From the NCBI GenBank assembly GCA_032906705.1, contig JAJTZC010000004.1:6228-70227 (forward strand): 64,000 nt of DNA, given 5' to 3'. The position numbers were made by a program, and so were the translations under genes. The stretch comes from DASPPF01 sp032906705 (GTDB lineage: Archaea; Thermoproteota; Nitrososphaeria; Nitrososphaerales; Gagatemarchaeaceae). Below the pieces are notes generated by a model, which made no database searches, had not been told where the DNA came from, and saw nothing but the letters and a program-made list of their open reading frames with translations. Below are positions 34,888 through 42,732 of this stretch, piece after piece (within the stretch, counting starts at the first letter, position 1; every line of letters begins with the position of its first letter).

Positions 34888-35224
34888 CTTCCAGTTCGCC
34901 TTTCATTCAGGCTCGCTGGCGACGGATATTAAGGATTCAGCGACGATGTCTTGCATCCCTATGGCCTCGCTGAAATTGTTCGGGTTAGCAGAAGCTGAAA
35001 CCTACCATTGAATGGAGGCGCAATGAACCCTATGTACGGCACAAATCCTTCCTTTACTAGAGCTGCTTTCAGTAAGCAATTCAAGTTCACCCCACGCCGC
35101 ATAAGATTTCATTCAAAGGAGAAGGCAGCTACAAGCAATAATCCCACCAACTATCATCTTCGAAATTCAAGAGGGATTAGATTCGGCTACTTTGCTCTCT
35201 ATCAGCTCCAACAACTTTAGGGCG
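34888..35224. other. PCNA upstream region with inverted repeat and R1 copy 2
   Basis: An inverted repeat TTCAGCGA (34936-34943) / TCGCTGAA (34967-34974) lies in the PCNA upstream region and overlaps a possible minus-strand TATA-like TTAATATCC. Motif R1 follows at 35014-35030. A frame from ATG 35023 (inside R1) runs 65 codons to 35220 (MNPMYGTNPSFTRAAFSKQF...); it has no recognised family and I do not list it as a gene. Confidence 0.45.
35014..35030 (+). repeat. Motif R1, copy 2 (exact)
   Basis: GGAGGCGCAATGAACCC, exact consensus, between PCNA and the pilin-like gene. Confidence 0.8.
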
Positions 35225-35647
35225 CTATCTTACCGTACATGTGATTGACGGTGACACCGCAATCGACTGGGTATCGTTAACTAGATTTGCTACTACTTGG
35301 TAATTGCCTCGCGGTGCCCCCGAATAGTTCATCGTAAAGGAACTTGTGGCGTTGCCCCCTGGTGCCAAAGGCTGTACCGAAGATGCTCCTGGGGTCATTG
35401 TGATGCCCGAGCCTGAGGGCGACACAGTCAAGACTACCGACCATCCATGAAGAATCCGGCTATCATCGTTTGAGACTGTGTATACCACTGAAGAGCAACC
35501 TGGCGAGAAATTGATGACTATGCTGGCGCGCGGCTTCGTGAACACTTGATAACCTAGGTATGCGAAACTAACCAGAATCAACAAGAAGAAAAGAATAACT
35601 GCCGCGGTCGTCCATTCAACACCCCTCCTTCTCCTGCCCACCATCAT
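35225..35647 (-). CDS. Type IV pilin-like or secreted single-pass protein
   Basis: 140 residues. The N-terminus RRRRGVEWTTAAVILFFLLI is a basic stretch, Gly, then a hydrophobic helix, which resembles a class III (prepilin) signal; after cleavage the helix would form the pilus core. The rest is a beta-sandwich-like extracellular domain (SSVVYTVSNDDSRI...SVQPLAPGGNATSSFTMNYS) of CARDB type. A plain membrane-anchored exoprotein is the alternative. Confidence 0.55.
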   Translation of the reverse strand: MMVGRRRRGVEWTTAAVILFFLLILVSFAYLGYQVFTKPRASIVINFSPGCSSVVYTVSNDDSRILHGWSVVLTVSPSGSGITMTPGASSVQPLAPGGNATSSFTMNYSGAPRGNYQVVANLVNDTQSIAVSPSITCTVR

Positions 35648-35822
35648 CGATGTCCTGCCTCCTCACGAGCCCCTGGAACGCGGCAACGAGTTTAGGCATC
35701 GTTGTACCCATAAACATAACAATTGAAATGATCTAGTCACATTCAGTTCCAATGCCAATCTGATTCCAGCCAACCGATCAAGTTGCTTTCCATCGATCTT
35801 ATCAGTAGTCGGGTCGGAGAAC

Positions 35823-36923
35823 TCATGGTTTAGAGACTTTTTCCTTGATTTCGGGGTAGTAAACGGTTACGAGTGTGAATATGTATAGGATAATGGAGCT
35901 ACCAACCAAGTCCGTACTAACAAGATGAAATGCCCACGGAACCGCAAGAAGAACCAGAATGACAATCGGTAGAGCGATGGTCAGTAAGATGCTCCTCCTG
36001 ACACGCGCAAGAGCAGAGGTGCCTGCTTCTGTCGCCTCTAACGAGTAGTCTTTGACCTCTTCGGACGCGAGGTCAAGAGTCTGGTTCAGAGGATGATCGC
36101 CGAAGTCCAACGACGAGTCAATCTCCCGCAATCGATTCTGTAAGTCTTTTACCACTCGGTTCCTTTTCTCCTTGGCGGTATCAAGTCTATTTATCGAGTA
36201 GTAACCCTGAATATATCCACTCGCGGCGAGTATCGACTTCGAAGGGTCATCTGGGTCAGGAGTAAAGCCGACAACTATCTTGTGTTTGTCATAAGTGAGA
36301 TAACGGAGTAGTATTAGTTTCTCATTTCTCTTCTTGAGTCTGAAGCCATAGTGATTGAGAAAGTCCCCGTCAATCATGTTGGAGATTGCGGAAAATGGAG
36401 TGTCAACGGGCCACGCATCGAGGTCGATGTCATCGGCGGTGCCGTTGAGGCCCAATAGCAACTTGACCGCCTGTGTTTGTGCCAAGCCGATTACTATGAA
36501 GGAAGTTCCGAGAAAGAGCCCGATAGCGGCAGTGTTGGATAGGAAGACTTCCAAATTGAAGTTCGCAAAGGAATAGAGTGAGGTAGAGATTGTATACAGC
36601 ATGATATATCCAACGACAACCGCGGCAATTGAGAATAACTGAATGTTGAGTGGAGAAACCATCCGTTTCGGTTTCAGGGAACGAGAAACGAGCCAACAGT
36701 AAGGTATCGGGATCAAAGAATAAGCCAAGAACAAGGGTGCAGCGAACGATGGTATGAAACCCGAAATGGGGGAAGGGTTGGGCAGATTTGCCAGCGTCAG
36801 TTGATTGTACGCATCGACTACGAATGCCGTACCTATTATCGACTCAAAGACTACACCGAAGATCGTGAGGGCCCAAAGTCTTACGGCTCTGTCTTTAGAT
36901 GCCAGGACCACTTCTGTTTCCAC
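35823..36923 (-). CDS. Multi-pass membrane protein, function unknown
   Basis: 366 residues. About four membrane segments in the first 150 residues (ALTIFGVVFESIIGTAFVV, PSFAAPLFLAYSLIPIPY, IAAVVVGYIMLYTI, GLFLGTSFIVIGLA), a ~150-residue hydrophilic domain, then two more near the C-terminus (ILLTIALPIVILVLLAVPW). The lower GC and lack of recognisable family are like those of neighbouring accessory genes. It lies between R1 copies 2 and 3 with the pilin-like gene. Confidence 0.6.
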   Translation of the reverse strand: METEVVLASKDRAVRLWALTIFGVVFESIIGTAFVVDAYNQLTLANLPNPSPISGFIPSFAAPLFLAYSLIPIPYCWLVSRSLKPKRMVSPLNIQLFSIAAVVVGYIMLYTISTSLYSFANFNLEVFLSNTAAIGLFLGTSFIVIGLAQTQAVKLLLGLNGTADDIDLDAWPVDTPFSAISNMIDGDFLNHYGFRLKKRNEKLILLRYLTYDKHKIVVGFTPDPDDPSKSILAASGYIQGYYSINRLDTAKEKRNRVVKDLQNRLREIDSSLDFGDHPLNQTLDLASEEVKDYSLEATEAGTSALARVRRSILLTIALPIVILVLLAVPWAFHLVSTDLVGSSIILYIFTLVTVYYPEIKEKVSKP

Positions 36924-37085
36924 GTAATTTCCTTGACCGAATCTTTCGGGAGTCTTTTAACGGTACCTTGGTCACCAATCGTAGCCGCGTTCAGGCAAAC
37001 GTCAGACCTTGGAACTTGACAGATTGAAAGATCGAAGTGCAATGAGTGTACCCAAGACGCTTCCGTGACGCGTTCAGCCGGCCGA

Positions 37086-37616
37086 CTAACTATAGCCCAA
37101 CGCAGGATGAGTTTCTCGGCGGAGGCGCAACGAACCCCATGCGATGTTTCCCGCGCTTTCGCGTCCTTCTAGCAACCTGAGCATCTCGTCGTCCCGAATG
37201 TCCGAAACCACGATGTGGATTCCTTCATCCTTTGGCTTCGCTGCAAGTTTCTTTGCAGCATGTAGCACGCACACGTAATCATCGTTCTCAAAGAGGTTCA
37301 AACCCAGTTTCGTCTTCTGACTATCTAGATGCTGCTGGAGGACATCTAACACCGGTTTGACTAGGTTATCAAGGTCTTTCTTCCAGCGCGTATCCGTCAC
37401 ACCCGGAGATCCCTTCCACAAGAAGAAGACTAGGCTGACCTTCACAAGTTTGTTCCGGTATTCCTCGCTAAACTCCTTGAGTTCATCCTCTCCAATCCGC
37501 TTCAGAATCTCCTTTCTTAGCGCTTCTTTTTGCGCGTATCTTCGTCCTTTGTTACCTCTCAGGGAAAGAGGCTGGAATGGCGTGATTAGTACCTCAAACT
37601 GGCGTAGCTTCGCCAA
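37086..37616 (-). CDS. RusA-like Holliday junction resolvase
   Basis: 176 residues from TTG 37616, chosen because a strong minus-strand TATA (GATATATATC near 37640-37651) lies ~29 bases upstream; a TTG at 37634 is too close. The RusA motif is present: KKDLDNLVKPVLDVLQ (D81, D83, N84, D91), then a conserved NDDYV. RusA resolves four-way junctions and is usually encoded by phages or mobile elements. The last ~15 codons lie in motif R1 copy 3, so the C-terminus may have been replaced by an insertion. Confidence 0.75.
   Translation of the reverse strand: MAKLRQFEVLITPFQPLSLRGNKGRRYAQKEALRKEILKRIGEDELKEFSEEYRNKLVKVSLVFFLWKGSPGVTDTRWKKDLDNLVKPVLDVLQQHLDSQKTKLGLNLFENDDYVCVLHAAKKLAAKPKDEGIHIVVSDIRDDEMLRLLEGRESAGNIAWGSLRLRRETHPALGYS
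37121..37137 (+). repeat. Motif R1, copy 3
   Basis: GGAGGCGCAACGAACCC, one mismatch. It lies inside the 3' end of the RusA-like gene, on the opposite strand. The preceding TTTCTCGGC also matches copy 1. Confidence 0.75.
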
Positions 37617-37631
37617 ACCGCGTTTGGCGAA
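37609..37631. promoter_or_regulatory. Perfect palindrome at the RusA-like gene start
   Basis: TTCGCCAAAC-CGC-GTTTGGCGAA: 10-bp arms, 3-bp centre. It lies ~10-30 bases downstream of the minus-strand TATA box and overlaps the predicted transcription start and start codon. This is where a repressor operator is expected. Confidence 0.65.
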
Positions 37632-37695
37632 CAAACTTGGAGATATATATCATAGGTAAGGATAAAGCTGGCGTGCCAACCTTGGGAGAAGATGA

Positions 37696-38139
37696 ATGAT
37701 GGCACTGGTCTACCATGGGCGTCGGATAGATCTCAACAAGTTACCCATTGGTGAAGAGGTCAACATCCCAAAACCGGGACTAGATATCGGACCAGATTTC
37801 GAAGTGACATTTCTAGGTCACGCGCAAGGGGCAGCTAAGCAGTTTCGAGGCCCACTGGGTGCACACTTGAGGGAATTTCCAGATTTATTCAAACTACACA
37901 GGGACGAGATTGATCCCCGCACAGACCCTTTGGGACACTTGGTGAAGGACGCTCCGGATGACGTGGTAGGCATAGCAGCTGGCGGTGTCTGTGCATTCAT
38001 GGCATCCAAGTCTGTATATGAATCCAGAAAAGACGTTTCCGATCACGCGTTGCTCGAGTCGATCCTTGTTGGAAGTGCTGTTGGGGTTGGCACTTATTTC
38101 ATCGGAAAATGGATTACGCGCTTACTACAAAGTAAATGA
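37696..38139 (+). CDS. Hypothetical protein with C-terminal membrane-like segment
   Basis: 147 residues, not recognised. The soluble first two thirds (ALVYHGRRIDLNKLPIGEEV...) are followed by glycine/alanine-rich hydrophobic stretches (DVVGIAAGGVCAFMASKSVY and ILVGSAVGVGTYFIGKWI) that could insert in a membrane. Start ATG 37696. It is divergent from the RusA-like gene and lies between R1 copies 3 and 4. Confidence 0.5.
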   Translation: MMALVYHGRRIDLNKLPIGEEVNIPKPGLDIGPDFEVTFLGHAQGAAKQFRGPLGAHLREFPDLFKLHRDEIDPRTDPLGHLVKDAPDDVVGIAAGGVCAFMASKSVYESRKDVSDHALLESILVGSAVGVGTYFIGKWITRLLQSK

Positions 38140-38225
38140 CGCGAGATATCGTCATCCAAGTCCTTGTTAGCACCGATTCACTTTCCAACACATCAGTTCG
38201 CGCTGTTGGTGGTTAGACTCCCGAT

Positions 38226-38242
38226 GGAGGCGCAATGAACCC
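38226..38242 (+). repeat. Motif R1, copy 4 (exact)
   Basis: GGAGGCGCAATGAACCC, exact consensus, 86 bases downstream of the preceding stop. The rest of 38140-38419 shows no gene. Confidence 0.8.
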
Positions 38243-38419
38243 GTATCTAAGTTTGGGGTCGTGTTACTAATTAGTCGTCAAACGAATTGAGACAACACCG
38301 TCGAGGCGTCCGAACATGGCGCTCGTGGTAAAGCATAAAATACGAAAAAACACACCTTTTGCCCGCAACTGTTTTGTTTTGGAGAATGTCTGTCTGATTG
38401 GCTCTAGGGCACGAATTAC

Positions 38420-39088
38420 TTGGGCAAGCTTGAAGCGGGTTACGCGAGGAGTATACTTGCTCTAGGACCACCGCACAGCGGGAAGTCGGTCCTTTCATAT
38501 CTTCTGTTCAAGTATCTCCGCTCGAACGGAAATGACGCCGCGCTTTTCGACTGCGACATCTTCTCTCCGACCTTTCGGGTTCACCACATAGCTTCAGAGG
38601 ACGAATTGCGTCACATCTACTGTCCGCCCAACGCGCAGAAATTGGCAGAGGACGTACCACTAACGGTATTCGAAAAAGTCATGGAATACACCTTTCTTTC
38701 TGTGAGAGAAAAAGGAATAATAGTAATGGACGGACTTGGCAAGCATTCCGACAAGACCCAGGCTTTACTTAATCGAACACAGACCATAGTCATAGTGTGC
38801 AAAGATGGATGTCCCGAAGCCGAATTGATTTCGTGTGGGTACACCCGAGATGGTAGAGGCTGTCTCCCATCCGAGTTCTACAGTGGCGCCAAACCAATCT
38901 CGTTTCGAGTCACCACACGTATCGGCGTGGGAGAATCTAACGTCAATTACGAGAATAGGACAGCAGAACTCTACGGACTATCTCGCAGTGGCATAGTTAG
39001 AGGAGACATCATATCAATTCCTAACAACACATGCGAGATTGTCAAAGGAATAATGCGTCTCATCTGCGATTCGAATTCTGGTAAGTAA
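38420..39088 (+). CDS. P-loop NTPase, similar to the ATPase domain of Csx3-AAA proteins
   Basis: 222 residues from TTG 38420. Walker A is ALGPPHSGKSVLSYLLFKYL (residues ~14-33), followed by ALFDCDIFSP. A Walker B-like strand is KGIIVMDGLGKHSD. The GPPHSGKSVL motif resembles, from memory, the P-loop domain fused to the CRISPR ring-nuclease Csx3 in some bacteria; no Csx3 domain is seen here. It ends convergent with and overlapping the nuclease gene by 29 bases. The role is unknown; a defence ATPase is one possibility. Confidence 0.6.
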   Translation: MGKLEAGYARSILALGPPHSGKSVLSYLLFKYLRSNGNDAALFDCDIFSPTFRVHHIASEDELRHIYCPPNAQKLAEDVPLTVFEKVMEYTFLSVREKGIIVMDGLGKHSDKTQALLNRTQTIVIVCKDGCPEAELISCGYTRDGRGCLPSEFYSGAKPISFRVTTRIGVGESNVNYENRTAELYGLSRSGIVRGDIISIPNNTCEIVKGIMRLICDSNSGK

Positions 39089-40220
39089 CCTTCTTCTTGT
39101 TTACTGTCAGAACGCTGTAGTCCGCCCCACTTTCGTGGAGGATTGCGACCGTATTCTCAAAAGCTTCTGGGGGGATCAAGAATACGTCATTGGCAAGTTG
39201 TTCGAGATTATCGAAACGGTCTGCAAGTGACTTGTAGCTCTTGTGGTAGACCTTTTTTCTGACTCTCTGGTTAGTCTTTCCACCTAACAAGCGACGTAAT
39301 AACGTCTTCCTTGAAACGAATCGAGGAGGAGCGATTTTTACTACTAGTGGCGATCTATCACCTAGCCCCACCACGTAACCCACGAATTGATTGTCAGCGT
39401 CCCCGTCAATACTCACAATCGCCCCTCTTCCGAATCTAAGGCGCGGGGCAAGATTGGTCGCTCCCAAGTACTTGTAGAGAGTTGGTTTGTTGGTGAAAAT
39501 GCCATTCATTGCTCCTACGATTGCCAGGGGTTCTGCATTGTTGCGCGCATATACCTCAAATAGATCACTGTAGATGTGCGGCGTCATCCGTTTCGTTTCA
39601 ACTACACAGAAACGGTTGTTAGGGAATGCGAGTTTGAAGTCAATCTTCCCGGTCCTTTTCTTCCCAATGTCGCGGAAATATTCAATTTCGTCATTGAGAA
39701 CCCTCTGCACTGTCTCTTCTGGAGCGGAAGTGGCTTTCGTGATTATTCCTTTGGCAATATCCAATTCCTCTTTGGAGATCCCTTCCGTCTCTTCCATCGA
39801 CAATATTCTCGAAATTCTCACCCATTTCGTGTTTCTCGTTGACACGTCTCCTAGAAAGGATTCTGAGACCTTTCTTGGGGGAATAACCGTTATACCCCGA
39901 TTCAGCATAATCTCCTTCTCTTCGCTATTCAGAGGATTCAGTTCACTATGCAAGTAGATGATAGCGTGTTTCCAAGGTTCAAGGGGAATCTTCTGGAGTT
40001 CATCACTTCCTGGATGTGGCATATCCAGCACAATCAGTGACATATCTCGTTTGTCCACGTAACTTGGTAGTTTGTTCCAGAACTGCGAAGTCTGATCCTC
40101 CGAAACGAACTGCGTTCTGGCTCCCTTGTTTTCAGCCTTCAGCTCCGAAAGCGTCATCGCTACATTGAGAATCGCCGGAACGGAGTTCCTAGGAGCTACA
40201 ACGTTGACCATATCGGACAA
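39060..40220 (-). CDS. Putative PD-(D/E)XK nuclease
   Basis: 386 residues from TTG 40220, leaderless relative to the TATA box at 40243-40250. The central region has the pattern KIDFKLAFPNNRFCVVETKR: D194, then E208-x-K210, followed by a helix and a strand (DLFEVYARNNAEPLAIVG). This is the core of PD-(D/E)XK restriction-like nucleases. The N-terminal ~130 residues form an alpha/beta domain (MSLIVLDMPHPGSDEL, HAIIYLHSEL, RGITVIPPRK) that I do not recognise. It is divergent from two unknown genes across a highly structured region. Confidence 0.6.
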   Translation of the reverse strand: MSDMVNVVAPRNSVPAILNVAMTLSELKAENKGARTQFVSEDQTSQFWNKLPSYVDKRDMSLIVLDMPHPGSDELQKIPLEPWKHAIIYLHSELNPLNSEEKEIMLNRGITVIPPRKVSESFLGDVSTRNTKWVRISRILSMEETEGISKEELDIAKGIITKATSAPEETVQRVLNDEIEYFRDIGKKRTGKIDFKLAFPNNRFCVVETKRMTPHIYSDLFEVYARNNAEPLAIVGAMNGIFTNKPTLYKYLGATNLAPRLRFGRGAIVSIDGDADNQFVGYVVGLGDRSPLVVKIAPPRFVSRKTLLRRLLGGKTNQRVRKKVYHKSYKSLADRFDNLEQLANDVFLIPPEAFENTVAILHESGADYSVLTVNKKKVTYQNSNRR

Positions 40221-40243
40221 TTGTAGTCCTCGAAGAGACTACA
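40221..40243. promoter_or_regulatory. Operator-like palindrome A
   Basis: TGTAGTC...GACTACA (7-bp arms), nearly the same sequence as palindrome B 95 bases away. It lies between the minus-strand TATA (40243-40250) and the nuclease start at 40220. Confidence 0.6.
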
Positions 40244-40254
40244 TTATAAGTATT

Positions 40255-40316
40255 TGGCGGTTCCGATGTTCCAGACATCGGCTTGGTAATCCGCACCTGT
40301 GTGCGGACTATCGCCA
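40255..40316. other. Three-way-junction fold between divergent genes
   Basis: Outer stem TGGCG (40255-40259) / CGCCA (40312-40316). Inside it are two perfect hairpins: CCGATGT (40263-40269) / ACATCGG (40275-40281), loop 5; and TCCGCAC (40290-40296) / GTGCGGA (40301-40307), loop 4. All stems are perfect, so the 62 bases could fold as a T- or Y-shaped structure in single-stranded DNA, RNA or a cruciform. Confidence 0.7.
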
Positions 40317-40342
40317 TTGTAGTCTCGGAAGAGACTACAATG
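40315..40342. promoter_or_regulatory. Operator-like palindrome B (12-bp perfect arms)
   Basis: CATTGTAGTCTC-GGAA-GAGACTACAATG. It ends directly before the + strand TATA box CTTATATAT (40344-40352) of the gene at 40382. The same core occurs in palindrome A, so one regulator may control both directions. Confidence 0.7.
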
Positions 40343-40381
40343 CTTATATATCTCTTTAAGCACCACGCATTAACGTTAGGA

Positions 40382-40942
40382 TTGACAGCCCAAATCTCTG
40401 TTTACAGAAGGGCGGTACAATTCATAGAATCGCGGGTTGTTCTGGTGCGAATCGCATTTCACTCATACGGTGAAAGGATTTCAGATTTCAGGCGTACGGG
40501 GGAAGAAGCACTATCTTTGATTCTGTTGGGTCCAACTCTCTTCCTTGAACTCAGAGTACTCTCAGTTGTTATCCGTCAACTTGAGGCGGAGTTCAAGCTA
40601 GATTTGTTCTTGGGGATTTTCACGACTCCACGGGTGAGATACAGCATCAGATTCACGCACGGAAATCCAGTAACGAACCCCGACATCGGAGCTAACGTCG
40701 TCCACATCGTGATACCTGCCCTCGGCAAAGGACTCGAAGAGACTCTCTTGGAAGCAGCTTTAGCGTGGAACGATTTCTTTTGGTACTTGGTACCGAAGGG
40801 ATCCAATTCACCAAGACCCCAGCGGCAACTTGCCTTTCTCTGGTCTTACACCTTGGGCAAGATTGTACGAGAATTCAATCGCCAATCTCGGACGAAAACC
40901 CTGCTCGAGTATTACGCTGAGGTAAGCGATCCAAGTCTTTGA
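40382..40942 (+). CDS. Hypothetical protein in nuclease island
   Basis: 186 residues from TTG 40382, chosen because a TATA box lies at 40344-40352; the frame upstream is open but belongs to the operator region. The protein is alpha/beta, with long helices (RTGEEALSLILLGPTLFLEL, LSVVIRQLEAEFKLDLFLG) and a strand-rich middle (RVRYSIRFTHGNPVTNPDIG). No family recognised. It overlaps the next gene by four bases, so the two form an operon. Confidence 0.55.
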   Translation: MTAQISVYRRAVQFIESRVVLVRIAFHSYGERISDFRRTGEEALSLILLGPTLFLELRVLSVVIRQLEAEFKLDLFLGIFTTPRVRYSIRFTHGNPVTNPDIGANVVHIVIPALGKGLEETLLEAALAWNDFFWYLVPKGSNSPRPQRQLAFLWSYTLGKIVREFNRQSRTKTLLEYYAEVSDPSL

Positions 40943-41622
40943 TTTCTTCAACTGAAAAACCTTCAGATGCGCACAAGTTCGCCTCCATCGTCGATTACGG
41001 ACTCGTTTCCATTCTTGCGCGCGAGTTATTCAAACCAAGCTCCAACATCGAGCGGCTATCCTTCCAGGAGCTCAACCTTGATCGGGAGAGGGCGGATTTC
41101 CTAGACTTCGTCTACGGCCTCGTAAAGCGGCACAACAATGGGTCAAGATTACATTATAGTGGTTTGGCGATTAGAGTAGGAATAATCCTAGTAGGAGGGG
41201 GACGAAGTGACTGCATTGAATACTACGTTCGGAAGCTCAATCAATATTCAATGAAAGGGTTTGAAAGCATATACCTACTAGCTATAGGCCGTGTAAATTC
41301 GTGGATTGCATCCGAGACCGCCAGAGCATTTGCGAACAACTCCGATTATCATATCTCGGCAGTAAGGCGCAACTTTCAGAGCAATAGGATTAGGTATAGA
41401 ACAATTGTACACCTGAGTAAAGGCATCTACTTGTCAGATCGGACCCAGACTCAAGACTTCTCTTGTGACAACATCGTAGCACCCATCAACCCAATTCAAG
41501 ATTCCGCAGCAAACACGAAAGAACTCAAGAATTGGGACCACGCTTCTGGTATCGAGGAGTGTCAGCTCCGTTCTCTGAAGCAACAGATCAGTGGCGCCGA
41601 GCATCAATCTAAGCTTCATTGA
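40939..41622 (+). CDS. Hypothetical protein in nuclease island
   Basis: 227 residues from TTG 40939, overlapping the upstream stop. The middle (HYSGLAIRVGIILVGGGRSD, GFESIYLLAIGRVNSWIASE) looks like a Rossmann-type alpha/beta domain; the C-terminal ~50 residues are low-complexity and polar. No family recognised. Motif R1 copy 5 begins 16 bases after the stop. Confidence 0.55.
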   Translation: MISSTEKPSDAHKFASIVDYGLVSILARELFKPSSNIERLSFQELNLDRERADFLDFVYGLVKRHNNGSRLHYSGLAIRVGIILVGGGRSDCIEYYVRKLNQYSMKGFESIYLLAIGRVNSWIASETARAFANNSDYHISAVRRNFQSNRIRYRTIVHLSKGIYLSDRTQTQDFSCDNIVAPINPIQDSAANTKELKNWDHASGIEECQLRSLKQQISGAEHQSKLH

Positions 41623-41953
41623 GAATGATATTTTCGGCTGAGGCGCAATGAATCCTAAACATGGCGAAGCGCCCACTTGGATTTGGTCTAAGACGGTTTA
41701 CCTTAACACGAAAGACTACAGGTACTACATTCGAAAGGGAACAAACATATCCGTAGTCAGACCGACGAAATGAAGAAACTCCACCAAGGTGAATACGTCG
41801 CTTGACCAATGTCAGACTCTTGAACCAACGGCAGGAATGATTGTTTACGAAGTACAAAATGATGAAAGAGCGCGAAGTCTAGGGCGCTCTCTCCTATCAA
41901 GTTCCCTCAGATTGCCTCACCCGTTTGTTGTAACGCCGTGAGAACCAAGTTCC
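41623..41953. other. Gene-free stretch with R1 copy 5
   Basis: It holds motif R1 copy 5 (41639-41655). A 41-codon frame starts within it (MNPKHGEAPTWIWSKTVYLN..., ATG 41648), but it lacks support as a gene. Nothing else is evident in the rest. Confidence 0.45.
41639..41655 (+). repeat. Motif R1, copy 5
   Basis: TGAGGCGCAATGAATCC, two mismatches; preceded by TTTTCGGC, similar to the lead-in of copies 1 and 3. Confidence 0.7.
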
Positions 41954-42730
41954 CTACTCTGGAACGGCATTATGCGCCTCAAGCTGAAAATTAGGAATCG
42001 GGCCTTTGGAGTGGATGCAGACGCCGTGCTTCCCTTTGGAAAAATTGCAATTCATGCAGAGGACGGCGAAGCCGAAAGGGAACCCCTTCCTGATCAGCCA
42101 GCAGTAGAGATTGTAGCCTCCGGCGTTATTTCTCCCGAACAGTTCCATCCTATGTTTCGCTCCGTCATTGTTGACGTGGTCTATGGTCAGGAAATCATGC
42201 TCTGATTCGCCACAACAAGCACACACGAACGTTCCATTCGAATAATGACCGAAGACTTTTCTTCGCACCTCATCTGTGCGTCTAACCCAGGACTCGTGTG
42301 CCTTGGCGCGGTAACGTTCGCGATACTTCTCCATCGTCCGCCTTTTCGTCTCCTTCGCCCTCTCCGGATGCAGCTTCCTATATTTCGCGCCGAGAGCGCG
42401 GTTCCATTCACGACGCACGACCACTCGGCACGGAGGGCAGTACTTCTGGTTGGAGCTCTCTGGTTTGTACTGCTGATGACATCGGCGACATTCTTTGGGC
42501 TTGAAGCCTCTGTTGGGCCCGGCGAGAAGCGTCTCCTCTCGCTTCCTTGCCTTCGCCTTGGCCTTGAGGTCCTCCCTGCGGCTCGCGTAATAGCGCCTGT
42601 TGTACACTCTTTGCCGTTCTTGGTTCGCTAACTGGGTGCACGAATCACAGAACCGTTGTGCGTGGGACTTGGGCTGGAACTCCTGACCACGGACCACACA
42701 GTTTCGCCGACATTTCAGGGGTCCGGCCAT
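41954..42730 (-). CDS. HNH endonuclease with two N-terminal zinc knuckles
   Basis: 258 residues. Zinc knuckles: C7/C11...C28/C31 (RFCDSC) and C81/C84...C98/C101 (CRRCHQQYKPESSNQKYCPP). A long basic helical linker (residues ~105-160) leads to the HNH core: FVCACCGESEHDFLTIDHVN (C170, C173, H185), then LCMNCNFSKGKHG (C225, C228, N229, H235). HNH nucleases are found in casposons, homing elements and defence systems. Encoded two bases downstream of a second nuclease-like gene, divergent from the Cas1-like gene. Confidence 0.75.
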   Translation of the reverse strand: MAGPLKCRRNCVVRGQEFQPKSHAQRFCDSCTQLANQERQRVYNRRYYASRREDLKAKAKARKREETLLAGPNRGFKPKECRRCHQQYKPESSNQKYCPPCRVVVRREWNRALGAKYRKLHPERAKETKRRTMEKYRERYRAKAHESWVRRTDEVRRKVFGHYSNGTFVCACCGESEHDFLTIDHVNNDGAKHRMELFGRNNAGGYNLYCWLIRKGFPFGFAVLCMNCNFSKGKHGVCIHSKGPIPNFQLEAHNAVPE

Positions 42731-42732
42731 TG

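Noticed and set aside
35023..35220. Motif R1 as ribosome-binding site plus ATG of small genes (GGAGG...ATGAACCC)
   Set aside because: The motif does read as a strong site and start codon, but the frames after it are mostly 11-41 codons, unrelated in sequence and stop at random; copy 3 has ACG. A DNA site explains the conservation better. The 65-codon frame here stays a weak possibility.
41958..41976. Minus-strand motif R1 (GAGGCGCATAATGCC)
   Set aside because: It resembles R1 but needs a two-base insertion and loses the ACCC end; it is also inside the HNH coding sequence. Treated as chance.
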